Source: Dipteris shenzhenensis
Lineage: Eukaryota; Polypodiophyta; Polypodiopsida; Gleicheniales
NCBI GenBank assembly: GCA_047967505.1
Contig: CM106538.1
DNA length: 64,000 bases
Strand: one strand, 5' to 3'
Shown here: positions 24,482-34,100 of the stretch, one piece after another
How positions within the stretch are numbered: the stretch's first letter is position 1
Layout of the letters: each line of letters opens with the position of its first letter
Made by a program: the position numbers and the translations under genes
The notes under the pieces: generated by a model
The model's database searches: none
What the model saw: only the letters and a program-made list of their open reading frames with translations
Told to the model about the DNA's origin: nothing

Positions 24482-24949
24482 TTATTTATCTACAACAATA
24501 AAAACTCTCGATAAAGTGTTGAAGTCTTTGGCCATCAGAGTCACCCTGTGAGCATGGGCTGCTACCAGCATTGCATCTTCAAAATATTTTTCCAAGTAAT
24601 CCTCTGCCATTTCCTGTAAGGAAAGAATGACAGTCCTGTTCCACCTGAACCCAAGGTGCCAACTATCACATATGTCTTTCACCAGTCTTTGAAAAGGTGC
24701 CTTGGGGATTGCAAAGCCTATAGCTTTCTGTTGCTTCCTGATCTCCCTTAGCACACCTGCACCATGTTTTAATCTCTTGGCCTTTTGCTGGAGCAGGCTC
24801 ATTGGCTTACCCTTCCTGCCATGTGCACCTCTTCCCTTTGGAGGTACACTAAATTTCTTGGTACCTGCCCCAGCTGCTGTTGCTGCAAGCCCTGGCCCTT
24901 TGCCAGCTTTCCTTGCAGTTAACTTGGTTCTTGCGATCACTCTGACAAA
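24482..24949 (-). CDS. Divergent histone H3 variant, CENH3-like
   Basis: The minus strand encodes an H3-type tail beginning ARTKLTARK, a Gly/Ala/Lys linker, then an H3 histone fold: LREIRKQQK, APFQRLVKDIC, LSLQEMAEDYLEKYFEDAM, HAHRVTLMAKDF. RW before helix 2, AEDYL and RVTLM-KDF resemble plant centromeric H3, while the first loop is no longer than in canonical H3. The C-terminus (FIVVDK) is unusual. About 150 aa. Where the initiator ATG is expected (24935-24937) the codon is ATC. A plausible 3' splice site (TTGTATGCAG) lies 12 nt upstream at 24950, so an upstream exon may supply the start. The single uninterrupted exon also allows a processed retrocopy. Histone assignment is firm; centromere role is inference. 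Confidence 0.75.
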   Translation of the reverse strand, partial: FVRVIARTKLTARKAGKGPGLAATAAGAGTKKFSVPPKGRGAHGRKGKPMSLLQQKAKRLKHGAGVLREIRKQQKAIGFAIPKAPFQRLVKDICDSWHLGFRWNRTVILSLQEMAEDYLEKYFEDAMLVAAHAHRVTLMAKDFNTLSRVFIVVDK

Positions 24950-25044
24950 CTGCATACAAAGCAATGGAAAGAGATTATAGCCATGGAGAACATGGTATGA
25001 CACAAAAAGACAATGACAGGGGTGGATGAAGCAACATTGACAAT

Positions 25045-25111
25045 TTTGCAATAAAACACGATATGGACAGTTTGAAATTCCTAACAGCTCGAAATCACGT
25101 TTTTCTGCAAA
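25045..25111 (-). repeat. Stem-loop element copy A
   Basis: 67-nt inverted-repeat unit. The sense (minus) arms begin TTTGCAGAAAAACGTGAT and end ATCGTGTTTTATTGCAAA. It lies 95 nt upstream of the histone-like exon, in its sense orientation. Confidence 0.8.
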
Positions 25112-25269
25112 TACCTAAAGTGACATGCTGGTGCATTCCTACAGTGATTTCTCTGTCTTTACAACTAAATACAATATGAATTGAGTCTATGCAAGGAGAG
25201 TACAGCCATGGACAACTATGAAAGTCACAAAACCAGAATGACAGGGGTGGATGAAGCAACAGTTCAATA

Positions 25270-25336
25270 TTTGCAACAAAACGCGATTTCGGTTGTTTGA
25301 AATTCCTAAAGCCTTCTCCTCGCATTTTCCTGCAAA
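25270..25336 (-). repeat. Stem-loop element copy B
   Basis: Plus-strand ends TTTGCAACAAAACGCGA and TCGCATTTTCCTGCAAA, complementary over 17 nt with two mismatches and wobble. Same orientation as copy A. Confidence 0.85.
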
Positions 25337-25623
25337 TTCATGAGGCAGCATGCTGGAATATGCCTTCAGTCATTTCAAGGTATTTGCATGTCCATGCAGG
25401 ATGGATTGAGTCTATGGAAGGCAAGAAGTGTGCACAGACTGAAGGAAGAACCCATAAGTACAATTTTACCCTCACATGCAATTATCACACTTGAAGATCT
25501 GCATTCCTACAGTGATTTCTCTGTCTTTACAACTAAATAAAATATGGATAGAGTCTATGCAAGGAGAGTACAGCCATGACACAAAACCACAATGACAGAG
25601 GTGGATGAAGCAACAGTTCAATA

Positions 25624-25690
25624 TTTGCAACAAAACGCGATTTTGGCTGTTTGAAATTCCTAAAGCCTTCTCCTCGCATTTTCTTGCAAA
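25624..25690 (-). repeat. Stem-loop element copy C
   Basis: Nearly identical to copy B (TTTGCAACAAAACGCGA ... TCGCATTTTCTTGCAAA), 354 bp away, with shared flanks. Confidence 0.85.
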
Positions 25691-25817
25691 TTCATAAGGC
25701 AGCATGCTGGAACATGCCTTCAATCATTTCAATGTGTTTGCATGTCCATGCAGGATGGATTGTTTCTATGGAAGGCAAGAAGATTGCAGAGACTGAGGGA
25801 AGAACCCATAAACACTG

Positions 25818-26256
25818 ACCTGAAAGCTATCTGTGGGTGTGTTGTGCTGCTGATGAGTACCCTGTGCTGGGGATGAACCTATGCTGCTGGTCAAGATGCT
25901 GATGTTGCAGAGTAGGGAGATAGGGAGGCAAGAGAGCTAAGACTGGAGGACCGAGACAGGATAGATTAAATGGGAGAGAAAGGATTAGTGCAAAATACAA
26001 ACAAGGCAGCTACTAAGTCCCACATGTGTGGAATGGAGTCGTTTTTCACACGTGTGGATGGGACCCAGATCTCTTGGAGTTTGAAACTTGGCACATGTGA
26101 AAGGGACACTTTTTGCCTTGGAACTTGTGCCATTCATGATTTCATAATCAGTTCCACCCTGCCTCCCAATCTTTCATCCCTGCCAGTACCCTCCCATCAT
26201 CCTTTTCCTTCCCTCTCGGATCCCTTCCTACCCACCACACTCCATGCAAGGAGAGT
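25818..26256. repeat. Duplicated promoter-like block, copy 1
   Basis: About 440 bp, from GAAAGCTATCTGTGGGTG to CACACTCCATGCA, repeated at 26757-27200 with scattered differences. Contains CCCACATGTGTGG and TCACACGTGTGG (G-box-like) and a long pyrimidine-rich stretch before the end. Confidence 0.85.
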
Positions 26257-26322
26257 CCAGCCATGGACAACTTAGAAAGACAAAACCAGAATAACAGGGG
26301 TGGATGAAGCAACAGTTTAATA

Positions 26323-26389
26323 TTTGCAACAAAACGCCATTTCGGCTGTTTGAAATTCATAAAGCCTTCTCCTCGCATTTTCCTGCAAA
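26323..26389 (-). repeat. Stem-loop element copy D
   Basis: As copies B and C, with one change in an arm (AACGCCAT). Shared flanks on both sides. Confidence 0.85.
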
Positions 26390-26756
26390 TTCATGAGGCA
26401 GCATGCTAAAACATGCCTTCAGTCATTTCAATGTGTGTGCAAGTTCAAGCAGGATGGATTGAGTCTATGAAAGGCAAGAAGAGTGCACAGACTGAAGGAG
26501 GAACCCATAGATAAAGTTTTATCCTTAAATGCAATTGTCACACATTAAGATCTGCAAACATTGCTAAATCTACAGAGATGATTAATCTCTCACTCAACCA
26601 GCCCAATTCAAAAGTCTTCCTGCTTGTGGTTGCAGTGGAAAAACCTTAGGAATGCCTATAATCTTTATCCTAATATCCAAGGTACATCACATCCTACAGC
26701 CATGTGTGTTATACTATTAAACATAAAGATCAGGATATAAAGAGTCCTACAGACCT

Positions 26757-27200
26757 GGAAGCTATATGTAGGTGTGTTGTGCTGCTGATGAGTACCTTGT
26801 GCTGGGGATGAACCTATCCTACTGGTCAGGGTGCTGATGGTGCAGAGTACGGAGGTAGGGAGGCAAGAGAGCTGAGACGGGAGGGCCGACACAGGAGAGA
26901 TTAAACAGGAGGCAAAAGATTAGTGCAAAATACAAACAAGGCAGCTGCTAAATCCCACACGTGTGGAATGGAGTCGTTTTTTCACACACGTGGGTGGTAC
27001 CCAGATCTCTTGGAATTTGAAACTTGGCACATGTGAAAGGGACACTTTTTGCCTTGGAACTTGTGCCATTCATGATTTCATAATCAGTTCCACAACCACT
27101 CTTCCCTCCCCTGCCTCCCAATCTTTCATCCCTGCCAACACCCTCCCATCATCCTTTTCCTTCCCTCTCTGATCCCTTCCTACCCAGCACACTCCATGCA
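26757..27200 (+). promoter_or_regulatory. Promoter-like block, copy 2, upstream of gene Y
   Basis: Second copy of the 25818-26256 block. It holds the 12-bp palindrome CCACACGTGTGG (26955-26966) and TTCACACACGTGGG; CACGTG is the G-box bound by plant bZIP and bHLH factors. The block ends at an ATG (27196). Position and motifs suggest the promoter of gene Y; activity is inferred. Confidence 0.45.
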
Positions 27201-27327
27201 GACTGCAACCTGCCTGAAGACTACTACCACTGCCAGGTCTCCAGGTTACCAAGGCTACAATTCAAGTTTGGGAAAGAGCAAGAGATTCACCAGTGCAACA
27301 CCAACAGCATGGAAAAGGAAAAGAAAG
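27196..27327 (+). other. Possible leader exon of gene Y
   Basis: The ATG at 27196 opens 44 codons rich in Thr, Ser and Lys, ending KRKRK just before a GTCAG donor-like site. Splicing in frame to the next exon would hit an early stop, so it is better read as a leader with a short upstream frame, or not coding at all. Confidence 0.3.
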
Positions 27328-27510
27328 GTCAGAATTCTATATTCTTTTCAATGTTTTTGACATATATTTCTTCCATCCATAGAACTCTTGATGTTCAAAT
27401 ATCTTCACTCAACTCCACCCTTCTTGTTACATATTCAATTTATACTGTCCAAGAATCTGGTAGATCACCCTAGAATTTGATTGGAGATGGATATGAATAG
27501 AACCTAGAAG

Positions 27511-27578
27511 TTTGCAACAAAATGCAAGGAGAGTGCTTTATTCATCTCTAGATAGCCCATATCGCATTTTGCTGCAAA
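27511..27578 (+). repeat. Stem-loop element copy E
   Basis: TTTGCAACAAAATGCAAGG ... ATCGCATTTTGCTGCAAA. Inverted relative to copies A-D, and in sense with gene Y downstream. Confidence 0.8.
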
Positions 27579-27714
27579 TTCCTGTTCTCGACACATTCCT
27601 CATGAAAAGCTTCACTCAGCTCCAACCTTTCTCTTGCATAAACTCATACTATCCAGGAATCTGTGAGATGATCCTAGCATTTGATTTGACATGAATATCA
27701 ACAGAACTGAAAAA

Positions 27715-27782
27715 TTTGCAATAAAATGCGAGGAGAGAGCTTGACATTTTTCAAATGGTCCTACATCGCGTTTTCCTGCAAA
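27715..27782 (+). repeat. Stem-loop element copy F
   Basis: TTTGCAATAAAATGCGAGG ... ATCGCGTTTTCCTGCAAA. Ends 57 nt before the ATG of gene Y, in sense. Its flanks differ from those of copies B-D, so only the stem-loop core is shared. Confidence 0.85.
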
Positions 27783-27839
27783 TTCATGTGTCTCTTTTGG
27801 TTCTCACTTCTTCCTCATTGTTTTGCTATCTTTAGCCTT

Positions 27840-28767
27840 ATGGAATTCTTCCTTGATGATGAGAAATGTTTTTGCTGTGGAACAGTTGACTCTCAGGCCC
27901 CTCCTTTCAAGAGGAAGCTCGACTTTTCTGCTGCTATAATTAGACCACAGCAATCACCAGGTGAGTCATGAGAGCTCATGAAGGGAATTATTTGGTGATA
28001 TCCTATGCATTCCCTGATTGCATGTCATCATATAGAATTCAATGTATATAAATTTTGGAACAGGCAAAAGGAAGAGACTCGAGCAGAATGCTAAGTCTTC
28101 CATCTCAAAACAAAAGGAACCAAAAGAGGACAAATCTCCAGATTTGCTCCTATTTGAGTTTCTTCACAAATGCAAGGCTCACAGGAACTTCCGCACATAC
28201 CACAGTGTTTTCAACATGGAGTTCACTATGAGCTCTATACTGAAGCATCACAAAGATTTTCTTCCAGACCATTGGGATACCTTCAAACAACTGACAGAGA
28301 CAGGAAGAATTGTGAAAGGTGAAAAGGTTTTTGTGCTTATAAATCATATTGTCTCCATTGACAGCCTGAGGTACCATGTGAATAGAAGATTTGACAGCCT
28401 GCCTGATCAATATAAATTCAACTGTAACTTGCACACCAGAAAATGTAGAGTGCTTGAAGAAATCATGGCATTCCTTATATACATTGTCTTCAGTCAGGAC
28501 TCTCTGGATGAACAAGGACAGAAGGCTGAAGAAAAAGACACATCTGAAGCAGAGGAAAAAGAGGATGTTCCTTTGATAACAGAAATGGCAGAGCAAGAAG
28601 AAGATATCAACCTCCAGGATGAGGGGCTGCAAGTGGCTGCTCTTGACCTTGTTGAACTGAGGACAAAAACTCTTAGGGCGGCACAGCCAGTTGAAGATTT
28701 TGATATTCAAAGCAGCAACTATGCAGTGCCCATGCTTCCACGTGTCTTGATTCTTGACAAGATTTAA
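27840..28767 (+). CDS. Unrecognised two-exon gene (gene Y)
   Basis: Exons 27840-27960 and 28064-28767, intron GTGAGTC...GGAACAG, phase kept, 274 aa. A 3' splice-like site (CTATCTTTAG) 4 nt before the ATG suggests the leader is spliced. Residues 1-20 contain a Cys cluster (CFCC). A basic stretch (KRKRL, residues 42-46) follows, then an acidic region (about residues 160-195, EEKDTSEAEEKEDV). The middle (HSVFNMEFTMSSILKHHKDF, RRFDSLPDQYKFNCN) looks globular. No family recognised. Two stem-loop elements (E, F) lie within 330 nt upstream. Intact phase argues for a real gene. Confidence 0.55.
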
Positions 28768-29778
28768 GCTACTAAAGAATCAAGATTCAAGCTACCTGAA
28801 GTTCAACAAAAGCAATGCGATTCAAGCACCATATTCTTGAAACAAAACCATATGCCCAAATATATACAAGATGAACTCTAAAGCCGACAGGCATCCTGAC
28901 CTGACTTGCTCCAAGCACGTATATGCACCCGTCAAATCTTCATTCAGTTTGGATCAGTTTCAATCTCACGATAGTCACTCATATAAGATTGAAAACCATA
29001 AACTCCATCACGCATAGCAGGGACTAGCTACTATGACATCCCCACTAATGTCATCAGCGCCCAACAGTGGGGCTAGACCATAGTATAAAAATATGCTCAC
29101 ACATACAAATCCACACACCCACATACTTGAGCATCCATTTATACAAAGTCTTCGTACTGAGTTTCTGTCGGCACTCCGAAGGTGAAGGACAGACTCAGGC
29201 ATGACGAAAGGAGAAGGCCAATCCAAAAGTAGTCCAAAATCTCTTCATTCAAGCTACAACTGCTTGTGAAGTCTAAATGATTTCATTTAAGTCTCTCCCA
29301 AACGAGCATCTAAATCTAGCTGATAGGGCAACACACCATTTAAGATAGAAAGAATTATCACAATACCAGCAGAAAATAATATATTTGAAATAACTCCAAG
29401 ACACCAGAAAGATGGAACACTATCCTCAATGCAATCACATCTACACTCGGAAGGACAATGAGGGCATCAGCTTAAATTTACAAGTACGGCCTTCACCCAA
29501 AAACTGTGTAGCTCAAAGTTTACTTCTGATTGAAAAAATCATGTCACTTCAAAGTTCAAAGAAGCTTATTTGCGAGGAGGCGGCATGCCTAGAAGCAAGC
29601 CACTGGAATCCATCAACACAGGAGTCAGGCTTGGACTCACTTGCAGTGCATCACATGGATCTTCAGGTATAAACTGAGGTGTCAATTACTTCCCTCATAG
29701 ATCAAACAGAAACTTCTTGAAAAAATAAGAGGCAAAGGATTACAAGATCCTTTACAGACTACCATTGCTCCACTAACG
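28768..29778. other. Spacer between gene Y and SEC
   Basis: Contains the 3' flank of gene Y and, from the right, the 3' untranslated region of SEC. No further gene is supported. Confidence 0.45.
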
Positions 29779-30027
29779 CATGTTCGCTTGCTTCCATCAC
29801 TGATCCAAAGGAAAAAGTGTGGCATCCTCTAGAACTTTGAAATGTTGTGGAGGACTCCCAGCATGTTCGCTTGCTTCCATCACTGATCCAAAGGAAAAAG
29901 TGTGGCATCCTCTAGAACTTTGAAATGTTGTGGAGGACTCCCAGCACGTTCGCTTGCTTCCATCACAGATCCAAAGGAAAAAGTGTGGCATCCTCTAGAA
30001 CTTTGAAATGTTGTGGAGGACTCCCAG
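29779..30027. repeat. 83-bp unit repeated three times at the SEC 3' end
   Basis: Units 29779-29861, 29862-29944 and 29945-30027, nearly identical. The unit nearest the gene contains the last coding stretch and stop of SEC; the other two repeat that coding sequence in the 3' untranslated region. The coding-side unit has GATCTG before the stop, the others GATCAG. Confidence 0.93.
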
Positions 30028-31100
30028 CACAATGTAAATTCCACATCTTAAAATAGGCCCTTTCAACGTTCCGCACCTATGCGTTCGTTTTACAGTTAGA
30101 AAGTTAAACACACACGTAAAAGTCAGCATTCCAATACACCTGTGCGTTCTATTTACAGTTAGAAAGCTAAAAGAAAAAGAAACTATTGCATCTCCAAACA
30201 GTAATTTTTGGTTGTGTTTACCCATCGAAGAGTATCAAACAAGGGACAAGATAGCCGAGCTGCACATAGCTTCGACGTCAGCCCTTTTAGCAGAGGAGGG
30301 TTTGTTGCCAATTCCACTGCTCTGTTCTCGTACTCTTGCATGCTGAAACCAATCAAAATCAAGCAAAGTATGAATCTCAACTCTCAAGTTGACTTTAAAA
30401 GCAAGCCACTTCATAACACTAAAATTTTCTCAACTCCACTCAGAAAAGTTTTCTCTAGTCTTCTGGAAAGTCTTTCCCCAGCCGACCCCCCCCCCCCCCA
30501 GGGGGCGAAAGAAAAAAGACACTATTACCTGCCCACAATCATTTCCTTTCCACAGCTCGCAGCAATACAAAGTGAACCTGCAACTCTAGTGGCCATCTTT
30601 TCCAGAGGTAAAGTCACCATGGGAAGGCCAGCCCACAACACATCAGTACCCGTTGTGTGGGCATTACACAATGGCCTGCAATCCAAATATCATATAAAGT
30701 AAGCAGCTCTTACTTCGCAACACATGCTTCAAATCAAATCTTCAGTGAGCTACAAGAAAAAGGCTTTGACACGAGGGCATGAAACTGACAACAGGGGAAA
30801 ATCCCATTCAAACAGTTGCAAAATAGAACTCACGTATCCAAAAAGAGATCTGCTAAAGCACTGCGCCTTATATGCTCATTCTTAGCAGCAACATCCGTGA
30901 AAATAATTTGCTCTGGCTGAACACTTTGAGCAGCAGCAACTGCAAATACCAACAAAATCAATTACCAGTCTTGACTCTGAAGCATAAAGCCATAATATAT
31001 AAGCTAGCAAGACTCACAGGCCCGCAGTCTGGTTTCCCCTGCTGCAGGGAATCGTAGAAGCCATAATGCACTGTTAGGAACTCGGTTCAAAATGTTGCAC
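29963..31100 (-). CDS. SEC: SEC exon cluster 2 (five exons)
   Basis: Second catalytic lobe: [38 protein letters not shown], the HTTGTD motif, [16 protein letters not shown]-type segment ([11 protein letters not shown]) and the C-terminal YFKMWN ... PPQHFKV. Introns within the cluster are short. A run of about 14 C lies in the intron at 30486-30499. No stops or frameshifts. Confidence 0.93.
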
Positions 31101-34100
31101 CTGAATAACAACACAAATAAGCAGAATTGAAGAGAGAAAACAAGAATTAAGACTCCATCCTTGTTACAAACAATGAACTAAATGCAACCTCATATACTGA
31201 TAGAGACCAGAACAATTTCGCACAGCTCGCCGTAGCATACAACAAATGTTGCTCACAGAGAAAGAAAAGTAAAGTAGAATACATAAATTTGTGCAATTCA
31301 TACTTCCTGGGTTGCAGGGAAACGCCGTGACATGGAAACTTTTCAGAAACGGAAGATGGTAATCTGGGAAATGGTGGGGTGTAAAGCTGATTTTAGGTCA
31401 CAAGACATATACATATAGAACCCCTGATTATGCAGGACCAAGACTGGAGACTCAAGATATGGGAGGGCCGTTCCTTGACACAGGTGGAGTGGGACCCAGG
31501 GGAGTGGCGCTGGCCACCTTTGGAGACCTCAGAGCACCCTACCCCCTTCTTCTCTTACAGTGCGCGTACTGGTAGGCATGCTCTTGGGGCTCTCCAGCGC
31601 GGGCTACCCACACAGGCACATAGTTGGTATGCCCAGGGGATATCTCTGGTCTTTCTTCGCACTTTCTGGAAGACTCTTTGGGCTAGCTGGCGGCCGAGAA
31701 AGATCTCTTACTTTCTTTGGATGGTGGCACACAAGGGGCTACCAGTTGGCAGCTGACTAAGGCAGATGGGACAGGAGGGGCACTGCCAGATGTGTTTTCA
31801 GGAGGAGTCGTCCCTGAAGCACTGCCTTTGGAGCTGCTCACATGCGCAGACAATTTGGAAGGGAGTCATGGGGATCTTAGCGAGGGCTGCACCCGAGCTA
31901 GGACCGATCACTTGGGAGATGGGACATCACTTGGCTTATGAGTTCTCTAGGCATGATCCCGTCTTCTTCATCACGCAGGCCACCTGGGCATACATGGACA
32001 GCTTCCCTTGGCATCTGACAAAGACAGATGCAGGAGCGATGACTCGGCACCCAGTGTGGGAGATCATAGGGAGCATTACAAGCTGGCATATCTCGACTTC
32101 CAGATGCGCGCAAACCGTAGGAGATCACGCTTCCTCGGCTACCCAGACCCTAGCAGACATTTGGAGCACGATCATTCACACGCTCAAGGGTCAGTGGGAT
32201 CAGATTCAAGGGGAGTCCCGAGCAAGGAAGGAAAAGAGACGGCGCTTCCTTCGCAACTGGGACCACCGGGAGTTGTTCTTCCAACACTCAGCTCAGAGTC
32301 TTCAGTGGCATTACACCCCCCCACCATGGCTGTTTGTCCACTCTCCGATGATTATGCCCTGAGAGGCTTGTAATTAGCATTTTGGCTCCTCGGGCTGTAT
32401 CCATTTTGTGATTGCAGCCCGTTGGCCTTTAGGCCCTCTTGTACTCTCGCTTTCAAGTAATATAACTAGCACTACTTTTTGCGCAAAAAAAAAGACATAT
32501 ACATAGAAGCTAGATAAAATGTTCTGTCAATTTTGCATATGCAATACCCATCCCACCTCCTGGCTACAAATTACTAAGGTAATCACAGTTTTGGCCAAAC
32601 AGCCGGACTGATGGATTCCCATGTTATGGCACACAGGAATTCTGGCCATGCATGTCATTGTGTTAGCCATAGATTTGACTAATCGGCCATGAATTTGGCC
32701 AGAAACTTCGGACAGCGCGTTAGAAACTCAACTATGAAGCTCTTAGTTGAATCGCAGTAGGGAGAGAAGATGGGAGAGGGAGGAAAAGAGCAAGAACACA
32801 GCACTAAGGCCCAGAAATAAGGACTAGACCCCCTCAAAGGTCTTTATTGCAATAGAAATCTTTGTACAAGGTGGCTCACAAGGGAGCAGGGCGTGGATAA
32901 GATTCTACATACAACCGGGAGTCTAGAGGCCCTTATTTTATAGACTAGGCCAGCCAACTAGAAACCATGCGGTTTCTAAAAGCTGGGCCTGCTTTCTTGC
33001 CTAGAATAGGTGCTTTTCTCTAAAAAGTTAAGCTTCTCCAAAAGTGGGCACCCAAAGTCGAGCTTTCTCCAAAAGTGGGCGCTTTTCTCCATGGAGTGGG
33101 CCCTTCATTAATCAGGGCGTAACTCGTCTTATACTTTTTTTCCTAAAAAAGGTGGGATTTAGCACTCTCCAAAGTCATGCACCTTGCACAAACAATATCC
33201 AACACCTTAACACATTAGAGGTTAGCGAAATGCATGCATTCTAGTTTTTGGACTAATCCTAGTCCCTTGTGGATGTCCCCACAATGTTATTTAGCCAATG
33301 CAACGCTAAGGAAAATAAAGGTTCTCCCTAGTTAACCGAAGTCAACTTTCTTTGACCAAAGTCAATCTTAAAGATTTATCTTTATTTCTTGGGAGAAGTT
33401 CCAAACTTGTGACAGATAGTGTCCACCATACTCAAATCCGTCTATTCCAATAGATCTAGAAGGTTCAAAAACCCTTAGTTCCCATCTTCAAATTCGTGGA
33501 AGGTCTGTGTTAGTAACAATGTGATGTGCAAGATTTTCCTTGAAATGTTTTGTGAAGGTTTCCCTTAGTGACAGAGAAACAATCTCGGCCCTTCATCCAT
33601 TGAGATGATGACACGTGCCATGCTTTGAACCTTGTTTTTTGGGCTAAGGTTTTAGAAGGTCAACCTTGGTGATTGATTGACTTATTTCAGCCAATTTTTC
33701 CTTGACTCACCTTCAAAGGGGAGCTATGTATATGCTTTATTGGCAATATTTTTCCTATGTGTAAATCATTATTTAGTGGTTCCTTCTATGTGCAACAAGC
33801 ATATTCTTTGTGATTACTGGGGGTAAGACTCATGGCTCCCAAGGGAAAGTATAGATCACATGCATCAAAATCATTCTTAGTTATTTCTTGATGATTTTAT
33901 GGTGACCTTACACATTCCATATGTGAGATGGACTTACGTTTGTGATTGATAACTTTGTGAAGACATGGGCACATGTCTGCATGGTTCTAAGTGTGAACCT
34001 GACTTCATGGATCTACATTGGCTTTGCGCAAAATTTGTTGGCTTTCTTCATCAACATGGCAAGAGTGGCAACATGCTGATATACATTTGTGTAATGTATT

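Larger units (their letters stand above)
24957..26540. repeat. Segmental repeats around stem-loops A-D
   Basis: A block containing AGCCATGGACAAC, GGGGTGGATGAAGCAACA, the stem-loop and then GGCAGCATGCTGGAA and AAGAACCCATAA recurs around copies B, C and D (starting near 25187, 25555 and 26251). Copy A shares only the left part, which overlaps the probable intron next to the histone-like exon. Confidence 0.7.

Noticed and set aside
24702-24980. Plus-strand 92-codon frame
   Set aside because: It is the antisense shadow of the histone-like exon; no domain.
28150-28710. Minus-strand 186-codon frame
   Set aside because: Antisense of gene Y exon 2; hydrophobic composition typical of a shadow frame.
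29779-30027. Regular repeats that might be a CRISPR-like array
   Set aside because: Units are contiguous 83-bp copies without spacers and derive from the SEC last exon; the genome is eukaryotic.
30208-30702. Plus-strand 164-codon frame
   Set aside because: Overlaps two SEC exons and an intron on the opposite strand; its residues are antisense of the catalytic domain.
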